Of a stretch of 64,000 nucleotides of DNA, positions 47,500-56,153 are shown piece by piece (positions within the stretch are counted from its first letter, which is position 1; every line of letters starts with the position of its first letter). The notes beneath the pieces were generated by a model, which worked only from the letters and a program-made list of their open reading frames with translations, was not told where the DNA came from and did not search any database. The position numbers and the translations under genes were made by a program. The DNA comes from Methanobrevibacter sp. V74 (GTDB taxonomy: Archaea > Methanobacteriota > Methanobacteria > Methanobacteriales > Methanobacteriaceae). The DNA lies in the NCBI RefSeq assembly GCF_963082495.1, contig NZ_CAUJAN010000003.1, positions 310,001 to 374,000 of the forward strand. The letters run 5' to 3'.

Positions 47500-47771
47500 T
47501 TTTAAAGTTGAAATTACATTTCAGTGAAAATTCATTTAATTTAAAAAATATTGGTTTAAATAGTAAATTACTTAAACACGCCAGATTATTTATCAATATA
47601 AGGATGCTGCTTTCTTTTAGCAATACAAACAACATCTATCGAAGCAATATCTCATATTCACATATTTCTAAAACCGAGTATAATTTTTTATAGCATTTGA
47701 AGATAAACCTCTTAGTTTAACTAACTTTCTTAACCGAACATCATCTTTTGAAAATTTGGTTTTAGTCGTCA
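47500..47771 (-). pseudogene. Tyrosine-integrase N-terminal remnant (copy 2)
   Basis: From ATG 47771 the frame reads MTTKTKFSKDDVRLRKLVK then LRGLSSNAIKNY, closely matching the start of the integrase remnant at 49227. After TAG the homology continues in another frame (YSVLEICEY) and another (SIDVVCIAKRKQHPYIDK), paralleling SDIVRIGKREQKPFLVRK in copy 1. The left limit is approximate. At least two frameshifts or stops are present. Confidence 0.75.
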
Positions 47772-47798
47772 TGATTAATAATATGCAAATTACCACCA

Positions 47799-47831
47799 TT
47801 TGGTAACCCACATAATTACATGGCATGTTAA
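47799..47831. repeat. 33-bp att-like direct repeat, copy 2
   Basis: Identical to 49258-49290 over 33 bp, starting TTTGGTAACCCACATAATTA and ending GGCATGTTAA. The last ten bases equal the 3' strand of RNase P RNA helix P1. It lies 27 bp upstream of the integrase remnant start, as does copy 1 (30 bp). Confidence 0.85.
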
Positions 47832-47861
47832 GAATAAGCTACATAAAATTATGTGGGTTAC
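47803..47861. repeat. Perfect 15-bp inverted repeat at the att copy
   Basis: GTAACCCACATAATT at 47803-47817 is exactly reverse-complementary to 47847-47861, 29 bp apart. The same core GTAACCCACAT also occurs at 49262 and in rnpB at 49293. The pattern is that of paired recombinase-binding arms. Confidence 0.7.
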
Positions 47862-47909
47862 TAACTAAAAATAGAGCAAAACTACAACGAATTTCAACAA
47901 AAAACATAC

Positions 47910-48284
47910 TCATATAAATCTATTTGTTTCTTTTAAAAATTCTTCAGCTTCAACTATTCTTTTTTTAGCTAACTTTTGACCAATATCATCAATAGCATCA
48001 TAATCAGCATTTTCCCTATCTGATTGGGCATTAGCCAGATATTTGTAAACATTATACTTAAAATCATCTTCTTTAACATATTTTAAACTAAATAATTGAA
48101 TTAAACCCTGATGAGATTTTGGAATTTTACAATTCTTTTTAAGTAACAATGCCTTAGCACATAAAAACATACAGTAATAAGATAATGAAACAGAATCAGC
48201 ATAACCTTCAATTTCAAATAAAGCTTTGCTATGTTTTAATTTAGTTTCAGCTTTAGTAATAAACGCAATAATTTCTTCATCCAA
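47910..48284 (-). CDS. HEPN-domain protein (toxin-like partner of MNT)
   Basis: A 124-residue helical HEPN protein (KAETKLKHSKALFEIEGYADSVSLSYYCMFLCAKALLL...). The conserved C-terminal motif here reads SDRENADYDA; I see no histidine after the Arg, so the classical RX4-6H ribonuclease motif is absent or altered. It starts at TTG 48284, six bases after GGTG, and overlaps the nucleotidyltransferase gene by 8 bp. Such pairs act as toxin-antitoxin modules in which the MNT partner modifies the HEPN protein. Confidence 0.85.
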   Translation of the reverse strand: MDEEIIAFITKAETKLKHSKALFEIEGYADSVSLSYYCMFLCAKALLLKKNCKIPKSHQGLIQLFSLKYVKEDDFKYNVYKYLANAQSDRENADYDAIDDIGQKLAKKRIVEAEEFLKETNRFI

Positions 48285-48582
48285 TTACAACACCTTCTCT
48301 TAAAACATTAGTTAAAAATGAATAAGATTTAGTTTTATTAAAGTGTTCTTCGCTCATTACATGAGCTGAAATAAGTTCTCCTTTATCATACATAATCCAT
48401 GCAACAGCATCTGCTATTTTATCATCAATCTCCATATGATGATTGGATATGATTAAAATATCTATATCTGACTCCTCAGTATCATCACCACGAGCAACAG
48501 AACCAAACAACATAATTGATTTAACATAATCTGATTTGATAGTATTTGCAAATTCTTTAGCTATTTCAATTCTATCATTCAT
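48277..48582 (-). CDS. MNT-type nucleotidyltransferase (antitoxin-like)
   Basis: A 101-residue minimal nucleotidyltransferase with the GSVARGDDTEESDIDILII motif (GS...DxD), complete for AMP transfer. Start ATG 48582 follows AGGTGATT. It is translationally coupled to the HEPN gene. The pair lies between two att-like repeats and is probably cargo of an integrated element. Confidence 0.88.
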   Translation of the reverse strand: MNDRIEIAKEFANTIKSDYVKSIMLFGSVARGDDTEESDIDILIISNHHMEIDDKIADAVAWIMYDKGELISAHVMSEEHFNKTKSYSFLTNVLREGVVIG

Positions 48583-48714
48583 AATAATCACCTAAGATAA
48601 GTAATATAATATTTAATATCAAACTTCCCCATAATAAATATTTGCAAAATAATGATATTATCTACAATTATTACAACTACCACAAGATAATTAATACAAA
48701 CATGAATAATTTTA

Positions 48715-49227
48715 TCAATACTCATCACTACTTCTTAAACCAGTTGTCACGAAAAAGGAAATGATATCTTTATCCCTAATACTTTTACAAAATGACATTG
48801 CCATCTACTTCTCTCTATGAAATTATATATTCATCACGAATTCTATCTCTTTGAATAACAATATCAATAGGTTTTGGTTTTTCTATATCATACTCTCCCA
48901 ATAAAGCTCTAAAAGTATCCAATTTAAGTTTTAATGTAGTGTTGGATAAATTTTTACTTTCTAAATAATCATGGTATTTGAATTGATATTCAGTAACAGA
49001 CCTATCTTCTAGCTCCAATATTTTATATTACCCAGTTTCCTTACTAAAAATGGTTTCTGTTCCCTTTTACCAATACGAACAATATCAGATGGATTTACTT
49101 CAAATAAATTAAATATTTCATTAAAAACAGTGTCATAATTCTTTATAGCATTTTTAGTTAAACCTCTTCGTTTAACCATCCTATTTAATCTAATATCTTC
49201 TTCAGAAAATTTGGTTTTGGTTGTCAT
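48715..49227 (-). pseudogene. Tyrosine-integrase remnant (copy 1), frameshifted
   Basis: Three pieces in order. 49227-49009 gives MTTKTKFSEEDIRLNRMVK...GKREQKPFLVRKLGN. 49018-48815 gives a core-binding domain (YQFKYHDYLESKNLSNTTLKLKLDTFRALL). 48798-48715 gives FFVTTGLRSSDEY, which matches the first catalytic-Arg box (GLRxxE/D) of tyrosine recombinases. The shifts are near 49015 and near 48800, and the rest of the catalytic domain is missing. It begins 30 bp from the att repeat next to rnpB. Confidence 0.82.
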
Positions 49228-49257
49228 TTAATAATATGCAGATTACCATCATAAATG

Positions 49258-49290
49258 TTTGGTAACCCACATAATTACATGGCATGTTAA
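49258..49290. repeat. 33-bp att-like direct repeat, copy 1, overlapping the rnpB 3' end
   Basis: Identical to 47799-47831. Its last ten bases (49281-49290) are the 3' strand of RNase P RNA helix P1, so integration here would preserve the RNA gene. Confidence 0.85.
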
Positions 49291-49565
49291 TAGTAACCCA
49301 CATTCTGTTTTTACAGCATTCATCTTAGCGAACTACCTTGCCTACACAAACGATTATCGGCAACTTTGTTCTTGCATCCTATGGAATGGCCGTTTCACCG
49401 CTTCTTTTAATGTCCTCAAGCAATATCATAGTCAACCATTAAAAGTCGTGTCGTTTCTGCTCCAGAGTCATACTTCTCAGTATACGTTTTTCAACGCCAT
49501 AGATTTTGTTTGATGTGCGGAGTTTCCTTAGTTTACGAAAAACCAGTAGCTGTCTTTAACTTGCC
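49281..49565 (-). ncRNA. rnpB: RNase P RNA
   Basis: A 285-nt RNA that processes tRNA 5' ends. In RNA sense, GGCAAGTTAA (from 49565) pairs with terminal TTAACATGCC (to 49281) as helix P1. The conserved GGAAACTCCGC (49527-49517) is near the 5' end. ACAGAATGTGGGTTAC (49308-49293) is the conserved region near the 3' end. GAAACGGCC-type and AGTTCGCTAAGATGAATG segments also fit archaeal type A RNase P RNA. The region is visibly richer in G+C than its surroundings. Ends are inferred from P1. Confidence 0.9.
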
Positions 49566-49587
49566 AGAAAAAATTTTGATTAAAAAG

Positions 49588-49662
49588 TAGCAGGGCCTAG
49601 ATTTGAACTAGGGATCTCGGGGTTATGAGCCCCGCGGGTTCACCAGACTACCCCACCCTGCT
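49588..49662 (-). tRNA. Initiator tRNA-Met (CAT)
   Basis: AGCAGGG (from 49662) pairs with CCCTGCT. The anticodon arm CGGGGCTCATAACCCCG has the run of G-C pairs typical of initiator tRNA, and the 5' A1-U72 pair is archaeal initiator-like. A73 is at 49588. It is 22 bp upstream of rnpB on the same strand and may be cotranscribed with it. Confidence 0.95.
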
Positions 49663-49753
49663 ATATACAGAAATAGTCTAATAACTATAATTAATTATGT
49701 AATAGGTATTATATAAAGCTTTCGTAAAAATGGAAAAAATCAAAGAAAATATA

Positions 49754-50266
49754 TTAATTATTTTCTAATGATTCAATTCTTTTATCTAAATCATCCAACT
49801 TTTCTTCAGTGATTTTTTTGAATTCCTCAGATGATTTTTTAAATTCCTTATAATCCTTATCCAAATCATCTACACTATCAGCAGTTTCATTGAATTTCTT
49901 CTCCAAATCCACTAAATCATCAGTAGTTGCTAAAGACCAATCTTTAATTAATTCATCACTTTTAGCATCAAGAAATGCATCAAGTTTATTAGAAAATCCA
50001 TCAGTGTTTAATCCGGACATGTCAATGTCACTTAATTTGACTTTGATTCTTTTAGTCATGGATTCTTCTTTATCTGGAGAAACTGCATTTTCAGATAAAT
50101 CAGCAGGATTGCCTCCTAAAACTTCCTCCATATGTGCATCTGCACTTGATGGCACATAATCCCTCAATTTATTCAAGGCAGAAGGATTATTTAATAAATA
50201 ATAGTAAACTAAAATTGCAATAGCAAGTATTAAAATTATAACCGCAATCGCTTCAGTAACATCCAT
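49754..50266 (-). CDS. Membrane-anchored coiled-coil protein
   Basis: A 170-residue protein with one N-terminal membrane helix (AIAVIILILAIAILVYYYLL, 6-25), an acidic linker and a C-terminal coiled coil (about 112-170, FNETADSVDDLDKDYKEFKK). AGGTGTAAAT-ATG start. It is eight bases after the neighbouring coiled-coil gene, so the two probably form a unit. Function unknown. Confidence 0.7.
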   Translation of the reverse strand: MDVTEAIAVIILILAIAILVYYYLLNNPSALNKLRDYVPSSADAHMEEVLGGNPADLSENAVSPDKEESMTKRIKVKLSDIDMSGLNTDGFSNKLDAFLDAKSDELIKDWSLATTDDLVDLEKKFNETADSVDDLDKDYKEFKKSSEEFKKITEEKLDDLDKRIESLENN

Positions 50267-50274
50267 ATTTACAC

Positions 50275-50682
50275 CTATTTATTCATTTTTTTAAGTTTAG
50301 CTTCTTTTTGCTCGATTTCTTTAAGCATTTTTTCCAATTTTCTTTGTTCAGTTTCAGCTTCGAGTCTAGCTAATCTTTCATTAATTTCAGAATGAAGATA
50401 ACCAACACGACTTCTAGCTTCAGTGGTTGATTGTCTAATAGCTGAAAGACTGTCCTGTTGCTCTTGCGGTAATGGAATAGGATTATCCATTAATCTTTTA
50501 GATTCAATATCTTTTTCCACCATGGACATTTTTTTAAGTTCAATTTCTTTTTCAAGCATTAAAATTGAATTTTTAGATTGTGAAATACTTTTCCATTGGA
50601 AAACGATGATAATTAATACAATAGCAACAATAACCAAAATTATTAATAAAAAAATTTGGTCTGGAATTGTAGGAATATCCAT
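50275..50682 (-). CDS. Membrane-anchored coiled-coil protein
   Basis: A 135-residue protein with an N-terminal membrane helix (IFLLIILVIVAIVLIIIVF, about 9-27) and a long coiled coil (about 38-135, Lys/Glu/Leu-rich, EIEQKEAKLKKMNK at the end). First gene of the pair with 49754-50266; divergent from map. The two could associate through their coiled coils. Function unknown. Confidence 0.7.
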   Translation of the reverse strand: MDIPTIPDQIFLLIILVIVAIVLIIIVFQWKSISQSKNSILMLEKEIELKKMSMVEKDIESKRLMDNPIPLPQEQQDSLSAIRQSTTEARSRVGYLHSEINERLARLEAETEQRKLEKMLKEIEQKEAKLKKMNK

Positions 50683-50779
50683 TTTTTAAACCTCCAATTT
50701 ATATATAAATTGTAATACAAAATATTATATAAACTTTATCAATTAAATATTTAATTGATTAAACAGAAGGTAAAAATTT

Positions 50780-51697
50780 ATGATAGAATCCTATATTGAA
50801 TCTGGAAAACTAGCTTCTAAAATTCGTGGCGAAGCCTCTAAAATGATTAAAGATGGCACTCTAGTTATTGATTTGGTTGAATATGTAGAAAGTGAAATTT
50901 TAAAAGCAGGTGCGAAAATTGCTTTTCCATGTAATGTATCTCTAAATGAAGTTGCTGCACATTATACATCTCCTGCAGGAGATAAAACTGTAATTCATGC
51001 TGGAGATATGGTGAAATTAGATTTGGGTGCTATGATTGATGGGTATATTGCTGATACTGCAATTACTATAATCGCAGATGGAAATATTGATGAAAACTAC
51101 ACTCAAGATGAAATAAACCTGCATGAAGAAATAGTAGAAGCATCAGCAGCAGGCCTTGAAGCTGCAATATCGACTGTAAGAGCAGGTGTTGAAGTGTCCA
51201 AAATAGGACAAGCGGTTCATGAAGCAATATCAGAATATAAACTAAATCCAATTTTCAACCTAACCGGACATAGCTTAGAACAAAATAATTTACATGCAGG
51301 AATCTCAATACCGAATTATGACAACCACGACAAATATGTTTTAGAAGAAGGTCAGGCAATAGCTATTGAACCGTTTGCAACAAATGGAGAAGGAATTGTC
51401 AATGATGCTCCGGGACATTATATTTACTCATATATGTCAAATAAGCCATTTAGAATGAAAAGCACACAAAGAATTTTGAAATACATTCAGCATAAACACA
51501 GATTTGTTCCATTTTCAGGCAGATGGATAACAACTGAATTTGGTGAGAGAAAAGGAGCAATAGCACTAAAACAGTTATCTGAAGCTATGGCAATTTATCC
51601 TTATGCACCATTACGTGAAAAGCAAGATTGTTTTGTAAGCCAAAAAGAACATACAATAATTGTTGAAAAAGAAGGTTGTACTGTAACAACCATTTAA
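50780..51697 (+). CDS. map: Type II methionine aminopeptidase
   Basis: A 305-residue enzyme that removes initiator Met. Pita-bread fold ligands are visible: HYTSPAGD region, KLDLGAMIDGYIADTAIT (two metal Asp), NLTGHSLEQNNLHAG (metal His), EEGQAIAIEPFAT (metal Glu) and the final KEHTIIVEKEGCTVTT Glu. The type II insertion (about residues 200-270) is present. ATG at 50780 follows GAAGGTAAAAATTT. Confidence 0.95.
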   Translation: MIESYIESGKLASKIRGEASKMIKDGTLVIDLVEYVESEILKAGAKIAFPCNVSLNEVAAHYTSPAGDKTVIHAGDMVKLDLGAMIDGYIADTAITIIADGNIDENYTQDEINLHEEIVEASAAGLEAAISTVRAGVEVSKIGQAVHEAISEYKLNPIFNLTGHSLEQNNLHAGISIPNYDNHDKYVLEEGQAIAIEPFATNGEGIVNDAPGHYIYSYMSNKPFRMKSTQRILKYIQHKHRFVPFSGRWITTEFGERKGAIALKQLSEAMAIYPYAPLREKQDCFVSQKEHTIIVEKEGCTVTTI

Positions 51698-51725
51698 TTT
51701 GGATTTACCCGCAATATCTTAATTT

Positions 51726-51765
51726 TAAAAAAATAAAAAGAAAAGAAGTAGAATTAGTATTCTAC
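51726..51765 (-). terminator. Terminator of the frh operon
   Basis: On the minus strand GTAGAAT-ACTA-ATTCTAC (51765-51748) is followed by TTCTTTTCTTTTTATTTTTTT, overlapping the frhB stop codon. Confidence 0.7.
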
Positions 51766-52605
51766 CGGAAGAGGTAAACCTAATTTAGCTCTTCTTTCAA
51801 TTTCTTTTCCGTTTTTCTCTTTTTTTTCAGCAGCTAATTTTTCAAGTAAACCAAGACCAGGTTTTACTTCGTCCATTGGTTTTGTTTCGATTAAACCAGC
51901 ATCAACAGCTGCTTTAAAGATGGATTCACCATCATCTGTTCTGGTTAAAACAGTAGACCATCCGTTAGGAGATCCTACTGAACCTGTAGATACATCAGCC
52001 CATTCAGCAACATAATCCCTACAAATGTTACATCCAGCTTGTTCATATCCGTGTGTTTCTTTAATAGCTAAACCTGAGTCTTCACCATCTTTAGTTAACC
52101 AGAATTTTCCCTTACCAATGTCCATTTTAGTAGCATCAGTTAATTTGTCAAATCCCAATTTTGCAGTTGCAAAAGTATCAAGAGAAGCCATAGGGAAGTT
52201 TTCCATACAGTAAATACCAATGATCAATTTAATTTTATCAGCGACAAATCTAGTAAATGGATACGCTTGTGCTTTTCTTAAACCTTGGGTTTGGCATGGA
52301 GTTGTAACAATACCTACTTTTTCTAAACCGTATTGGCGAGTAGCATCTTTTAAAGCTGACAACATTGGAGATATTGAGTATTTAGTACCTGCATTTGCGA
52401 TAACTTCCTCAGAAGAAGTTGCTACAATAGGACTAGGTCTCCAATCATCATCAGGAGTTCCAGCTACAACTGCACCTTCAATGATTCCCTCATCAAGCGC
52501 ATAACAAAGTAATGCTGAAACAATTCCTCCATCTTGTGATACATCTAAAATTTTACTATTAGTTGATCTAGCAGATAATGCTTCTTTATAAGTACCTAAT
52601 GGCAT
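51754..52605 (-). CDS. frhB: F420-reducing hydrogenase, beta subunit
   Basis: A 283-residue FAD and F420-binding subunit that passes electrons from the hydrogenase to F420. It starts [14 protein letters not shown], with [27 protein letters not shown], a Cys-containing [10 protein letters not shown] and [15 protein letters not shown] (4Fe-4S and FAD region). Last gene of frhADGB, 11 bp after frhG. Confidence 0.96.
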   Translation of the reverse strand: MPLGTYKEALSARSTNSKILDVSQDGGIVSALLCYALDEGIIEGAVVAGTPDDDWRPSPIVATSSEEVIANAGTKYSISPMLSALKDATRQYGLEKVGIVTTPCQTQGLRKAQAYPFTRFVADKIKLIIGIYCMENFPMASLDTFATAKLGFDKLTDATKMDIGKGKFWLTKDGEDSGLAIKETHGYEQAGCNICRDYVAEWADVSTGSVGSPNGWSTVLTRTDDGESIFKAAVDAGLIETKPMDEVKPGLGLLEKLAAEKKEKNGKEIERRAKLGLPLPVEY

Positions 52606-52616
52606 GTCAAATCCTC

Positions 52617-53441
52617 CTATAATCCTGTTTCCTCTTTAATTCTATTTATAGGTAACCATGCTCTCGGACACATTGTATAACAAGATCCGCATTTAATACA
52701 TCTGTCCCTATCACAGCTAGGTCTTCCTTCAGAAAATCCCATAGCTCTTGTAGGGCATGCAAGAGCACAAGTTCCGCATCCAGTACATAATCCGTTAACT
52801 ATTATATTAGTCAATACATCACAGCCGCATCCGGCGTTACAAGCAGCTTTATCGATTGCAGGTTGCAAGTATTCCATGTCACCATTGCATAATGCCACAA
52901 CAACTTTTGCAATCATTTCAGGAGCTACAGGACATCCCGGAAGTGCGCAGTCAACATTAACTAAAGAACTGATTGGTGCAAAAGATTCGTGTTTAGGTTG
53001 TGCTTGTTGACCTCCACGTGCAAATGTTGTAAAGCAACCAGTCATAGCACAAGAACCGAATGCGCAAATTAAACCGGATTTTTCTCTTGCCATTAACAGT
53101 TCCTGAACACTGTGTTCATCTTGTAAACAGACAGACCCTTCTATTAAACATGAGTCCATTTCAGGCATTTCTTCAGCATAAGTACCATGAACCCATTTAT
53201 CGACTAAAGTTTGCCCATATACAATGTCAACCATATCAGTTAAGACTGTAGATAAAATGTCATAATTTTCAGTTAAAGACATTGCATCACCAGTACATCC
53301 ACTTAAGTGTATGTAACCAATACGCGGTTTTGATGAAGCAGCTTCAACTTCTTCTACAGGAGCAGCTTCAACCCTCTCTTCTACATCAGATGTGATTTCT
53401 TCTTGAGAACCACCAAAAACTTTTTTTAACTTTTCGAACAT
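52617..53441 (-). CDS. frhG: F420-reducing hydrogenase, gamma (small) subunit
   Basis: A 274-residue [NiFe] small subunit. An acidic N-terminal extension (about 1-36) precedes the small-subunit domain ([34 protein letters not shown]). Two ferredoxin-type clusters lie at the C-terminus ([18 protein letters not shown] and [15 protein letters not shown]). The proximal cluster and three [4Fe-4S] wires feed FrhB. It overlaps frhD by 16 bp. Confidence 0.96.
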   Translation of the reverse strand: MFEKLKKVFGGSQEEITSDVEERVEAAPVEEVEAASSKPRIGYIHLSGCTGDAMSLTENYDILSTVLTDMVDIVYGQTLVDKWVHGTYAEEMPEMDSCLIEGSVCLQDEHSVQELLMAREKSGLICAFGSCAMTGCFTTFARGGQQAQPKHESFAPISSLVNVDCALPGCPVAPEMIAKVVVALCNGDMEYLQPAIDKAACNAGCGCDVLTNIIVNGLCTGCGTCALACPTRAMGFSEGRPSCDRDRCIKCGSCYTMCPRAWLPINRIKEETGL

Positions 53442-54010
53442 TTTTTAACCCCGATTTCATTGAAAATAAGATCAATAGTTTTAGGAATTGCCTTAACTAC
53501 AGGTTCTGTTAAACCCATATCAACGTCCGGAGTTGGAATTTCAGCTGGTTTGCAACCAACAACAACAACCTCACATTTTTCTGAAATTTTTTGAAGAGGT
53601 TCTTCAACAGTCATTCCGTGAGGATTATCGTATTTTCCTACTTTCATTATATTAGGATCAAATACTTGCACATAACCAGGCTCTGCATCAAATTCGACTA
53701 CATCAACAACAATTAGTTTTTTCCAATCATATTCTTCATAAAGTGGGAAGAAGTTGGTTGGGGCTGCAGTTCCACCATCAATGAATTGAATACCATCAGG
53801 CAATTCAATACCTTCAAATTTCTCTTTGATTTGATTTAGAACATCTTTATCAAATTCATTTTCCACATATGCAGTTATGGCAGGGTCATAATAATCATTT
53901 TTATCATTAGAGTATTTTTGTAGAATGTTTATAAGTATTGGACCATATCCGTCATCTTTAAATAAAACATTTCCGCATCCTATTACAATAATTTCCGAAT
54001 CGTAAGGCAT
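53426..54010 (-). CDS. frhD: Hydrogenase maturation protease FrhD
   Basis: A 194-residue endopeptidase that trims the large subunit after nickel insertion. The family N-terminus [16 protein letters not shown] is followed by [13 protein letters not shown] and [11 protein letters not shown]. The nickel-sensing Glu/Asp positions fit (KDDG and VVDVV). It lies 15 bp after frhA. Confidence 0.94.
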   Translation of the reverse strand: MPYDSEIIVIGCGNVLFKDDGYGPILINILQKYSNDKNDYYDPAITAYVENEFDKDVLNQIKEKFEGIELPDGIQFIDGGTAAPTNFFPLYEEYDWKKLIVVDVVEFDAEPGYVQVFDPNIMKVGKYDNPHGMTVEEPLQKISEKCEVVVVGCKPAEIPTPDVDMGLTEPVVKAIPKTIDLIFNEIGVKKCSKS

Positions 54011-54025
54011 TTATTTTCCTCCAAA

Positions 54026-55252
54026 TTAAATTTTCACCATTTCATTTTTGATTATAGATTTATCTTCATCATCAACTACCATCACGTGAGTAGCGCAAGA
54101 TAAACATGGATCGTATGCCCTAATTACATGTGGACCTAATTCATGATGGAAACCTTCTATAGCCGGACCCATTGTTGGAATATTCCATGTAGTAGGTACA
54201 ATTGCAGAATAGAATTGAGTTTTACCATCTTTAACTTGTGCCATGTGTGCATTGGTTCCTCTAGGACCTTCAATAATACCGAAACCTAATTCCCCAGTGC
54301 CTCTTTTATCATAGCTTACATTAGCTGGAGCAGAAGTGTCAATTGCATCTAATGCATCCATACAGGATTGATAGTTTTTCATCATTTCATCAGCACGAGC
54401 TACGTGTTGAGCTATAACTCCTTTTCCTTTAAATCCTTCGAATTTTTCCATTCTTGCTCTAGGACCTGTTTCCACATTGGTGCCGTTGATTAATGGAATT
54501 ACTGAACATGCTTTTTTACCAATTTCAGGGTCATCATACCATGCTTCAGGCAATACTTCTGAAAATGCATCCATATCAAACTCGTTTACACCATAAGTCG
54601 GGTGCACTGCGAGTAACGGTTGGTTTACTACACCTAAATCTTCAGGAATACCTATTTTCTCTGCACTTTCAGAAACACATGTTTTAATAAATTCAATATG
54701 TTCTTCGAGTTTAGGTTTAAGTGCAGTCATTCTTTCTATTAATCTTTCTTTTGCAAATGGAGTAAGGTTTCTTGCCATTCCACCTACTCTCACATCAGAT
54801 GGATGGATACCTTCACCAGCAACCATGTCAACAACATATTGAACATTTTTTCTTACTTCACTCACACTATCAACTGCAGCGGCAAATTTATCAGCCGGGA
54901 CAAAATCTGTTGCAATTAAAAAATGATGAATGGCGGCACTGTTAATATTGTGTGCTGCTAAGGTAGCTTCTCTTAACAATCGAGCTGCTTTAGGAATTTC
55001 AATACCTAATGCCTGATCTATAGCTTCAGCAGATGCTAAAGTATGAGGAATTGGACAAACCCCACAAATCCTTTGGCATAAAACTGGAGCTGTTTCTGGT
55101 GCTTTGTTAAGAACCATCTTCTCCAAACCCCTTACTGGAGTTATACTTAAATACATACCTTTTGTAACAATCCCTTCATCGTCCACTTCCATGACTAGCT
55201 CGGCATGGCCCTCCTGACGAGTTGTAGGGGATATAACTACTCTATCTTTCAA
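54026..55252 (-). CDS. frhA: F420-reducing hydrogenase, alpha (large) subunit, TTG start
   Basis: A 408-residue large subunit that holds the [NiFe] site. Cys ligands are in [12 protein letters not shown] (about 60-71) and DPCLSCATH near 385-393. The last 18 residues after the second Cys pair may be the peptide removed by FrhD. The frame extends upstream to 55324, but GAGGTGAC followed by six bases and TTG (55252) gives [15 protein letters not shown], the normal N-terminus. First gene of the operon; divergent from 55412. Confidence 0.96.
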   Translation of the reverse strand: MKDRVVISPTTRQEGHAELVMEVDDEGIVTKGMYLSITPVRGLEKMVLNKAPETAPVLCQRICGVCPIPHTLASAEAIDQALGIEIPKAARLLREATLAAHNINSAAIHHFLIATDFVPADKFAAAVDSVSEVRKNVQYVVDMVAGEGIHPSDVRVGGMARNLTPFAKERLIERMTALKPKLEEHIEFIKTCVSESAEKIGIPEDLGVVNQPLLAVHPTYGVNEFDMDAFSEVLPEAWYDDPEIGKKACSVIPLINGTNVETGPRARMEKFEGFKGKGVIAQHVARADEMMKNYQSCMDALDAIDTSAPANVSYDKRGTGELGFGIIEGPRGTNAHMAQVKDGKTQFYSAIVPTTWNIPTMGPAIEGFHHELGPHVIRAYDPCLSCATHVMVVDDEDKSIIKNEMVKI

Positions 55253-55411
55253 ATATGTCACCTCAATTATATTAGAAACTAACAATATTATTATATATTC
55301 CTTATTATTAATAAGTGACTTCAAATGAGATTAATCGAAATATATATAATAGATAAAGAACTAAGATTATTTATTATAAAAATTAATAATACTTGACAGG
55401 AGGGAAATAAA

Positions 55412-55933
55412 TTGGATAAAGCAAATATAATTATTTCAGTAATTATTGTGTTATGTATTGCAGCGGCTGTTGCAGCATATGGAATAACCAATAGTGGGAA
55501 CCCAATATTCTCTGATTTATCCAGTATGAGTGCAAAAGATGATAATGCTGGACATGGTGTTGGAAATAATTCCAACATTGGAAATAATTCAGGTTCATCT
55601 GTAGCAACTACAACAGGAAGTTCAAGTTCAACTGGATCAAGTGGATCTGGTAGTTCATCAGGAAGTTCAAGTTCCGGAGGATCATCCTCTGGAGGAAGTT
55701 CAAACTCCAGAGGCAGTGGCAGCGGTAGTAATGGAGGTGGCAGTTCAAACACCCATTTATCTTACTCATCAGCAAAAGCAATTGCAAATGATGCAATTTT
55801 AGAAGAAGGTTGCTATGCTGGAAGCGGTTACTATTCTGGAGGATACTGGTACTTTAATGTATATGATGCAAAGGGCAATGTAGTTGACACAATTGCAGTA
55901 AATGATAAAACTGGATTTACTGAAAGAGCCTAA
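55412..55933 (+). CDS. Secreted or anchored protein with Ser/Gly linker
   Basis: A 173-residue protein starting at TTG 55412 behind GGAGGGAAATAAA. The N-terminal hydrophobic segment is NIIISVIIVLCIAAAVAAYG (5-24). A low-complexity Ser/Gly region fills about 50-115. The C-terminal domain (AKAIANDAILEEGCYAGSGYYSGGYWYFNVYD...) resembles a short PepSY-like fold. No function assigned. Confidence 0.65.
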   Translation: MDKANIIISVIIVLCIAAAVAAYGITNSGNPIFSDLSSMSAKDDNAGHGVGNNSNIGNNSGSSVATTTGSSSSTGSSGSGSSSGSSSSGGSSSGGSSNSRGSGSGSNGGGSSNTHLSYSSAKAIANDAILEEGCYAGSGYYSGGYWYFNVYDAKGNVVDTIAVNDKTGFTERA

Positions 55934-55965
55934 GGATTAAATTTAATCCTTTCTTTTATTTTTTT
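55932..55965 (+). terminator. Terminator after the Ser/Gly protein gene
   Basis: The palindrome AAGGATTAAATTTAATCCTT (55932-55951) is followed by TCTTTTATTTTTTT, directly at the stop codon. Confidence 0.75.
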
Positions 55966-56139
55966 GGCACTTTCAAAAACTTGTGTGATAACTAATTTTT
56001 TCGATTAATCTATTCATTTAAATTTTTCAAAATAACGGATTAATTAGCTTTAAATTATAAAAATAACTCCAAATATTAAGAAAAAGTTTTTAATAAAAAA
56101 CTTGAAGATATTTAAATCACACAAGTTTTTGAAAGAGCC
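55966..56139. mobile_element. MITE-like element, 174 bp
   Basis: The 23-bp terminal inverted repeats GGCACTTTCAAAAACTTGTG.. (55966-55988) and its complement at 56117-56139 differ at one position. The interior is AT-rich, non-coding and contains a CTCCAAATATTAAG segment also found near 62485. No target duplication is obvious. It sits 14 bp from the left end of the IS4 element. Partial copies: 9213, 62434-62515 and 63014-63075. Confidence 0.8.
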
Positions 56140-56153
56140 GAATGATTTATAAC

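Noticed and set aside
49259-49513. Plus-strand 84-codon frame
   Set aside because: It is antisense to the RNase P RNA gene, whose conserved blocks and P1 pairing explain the sequence.
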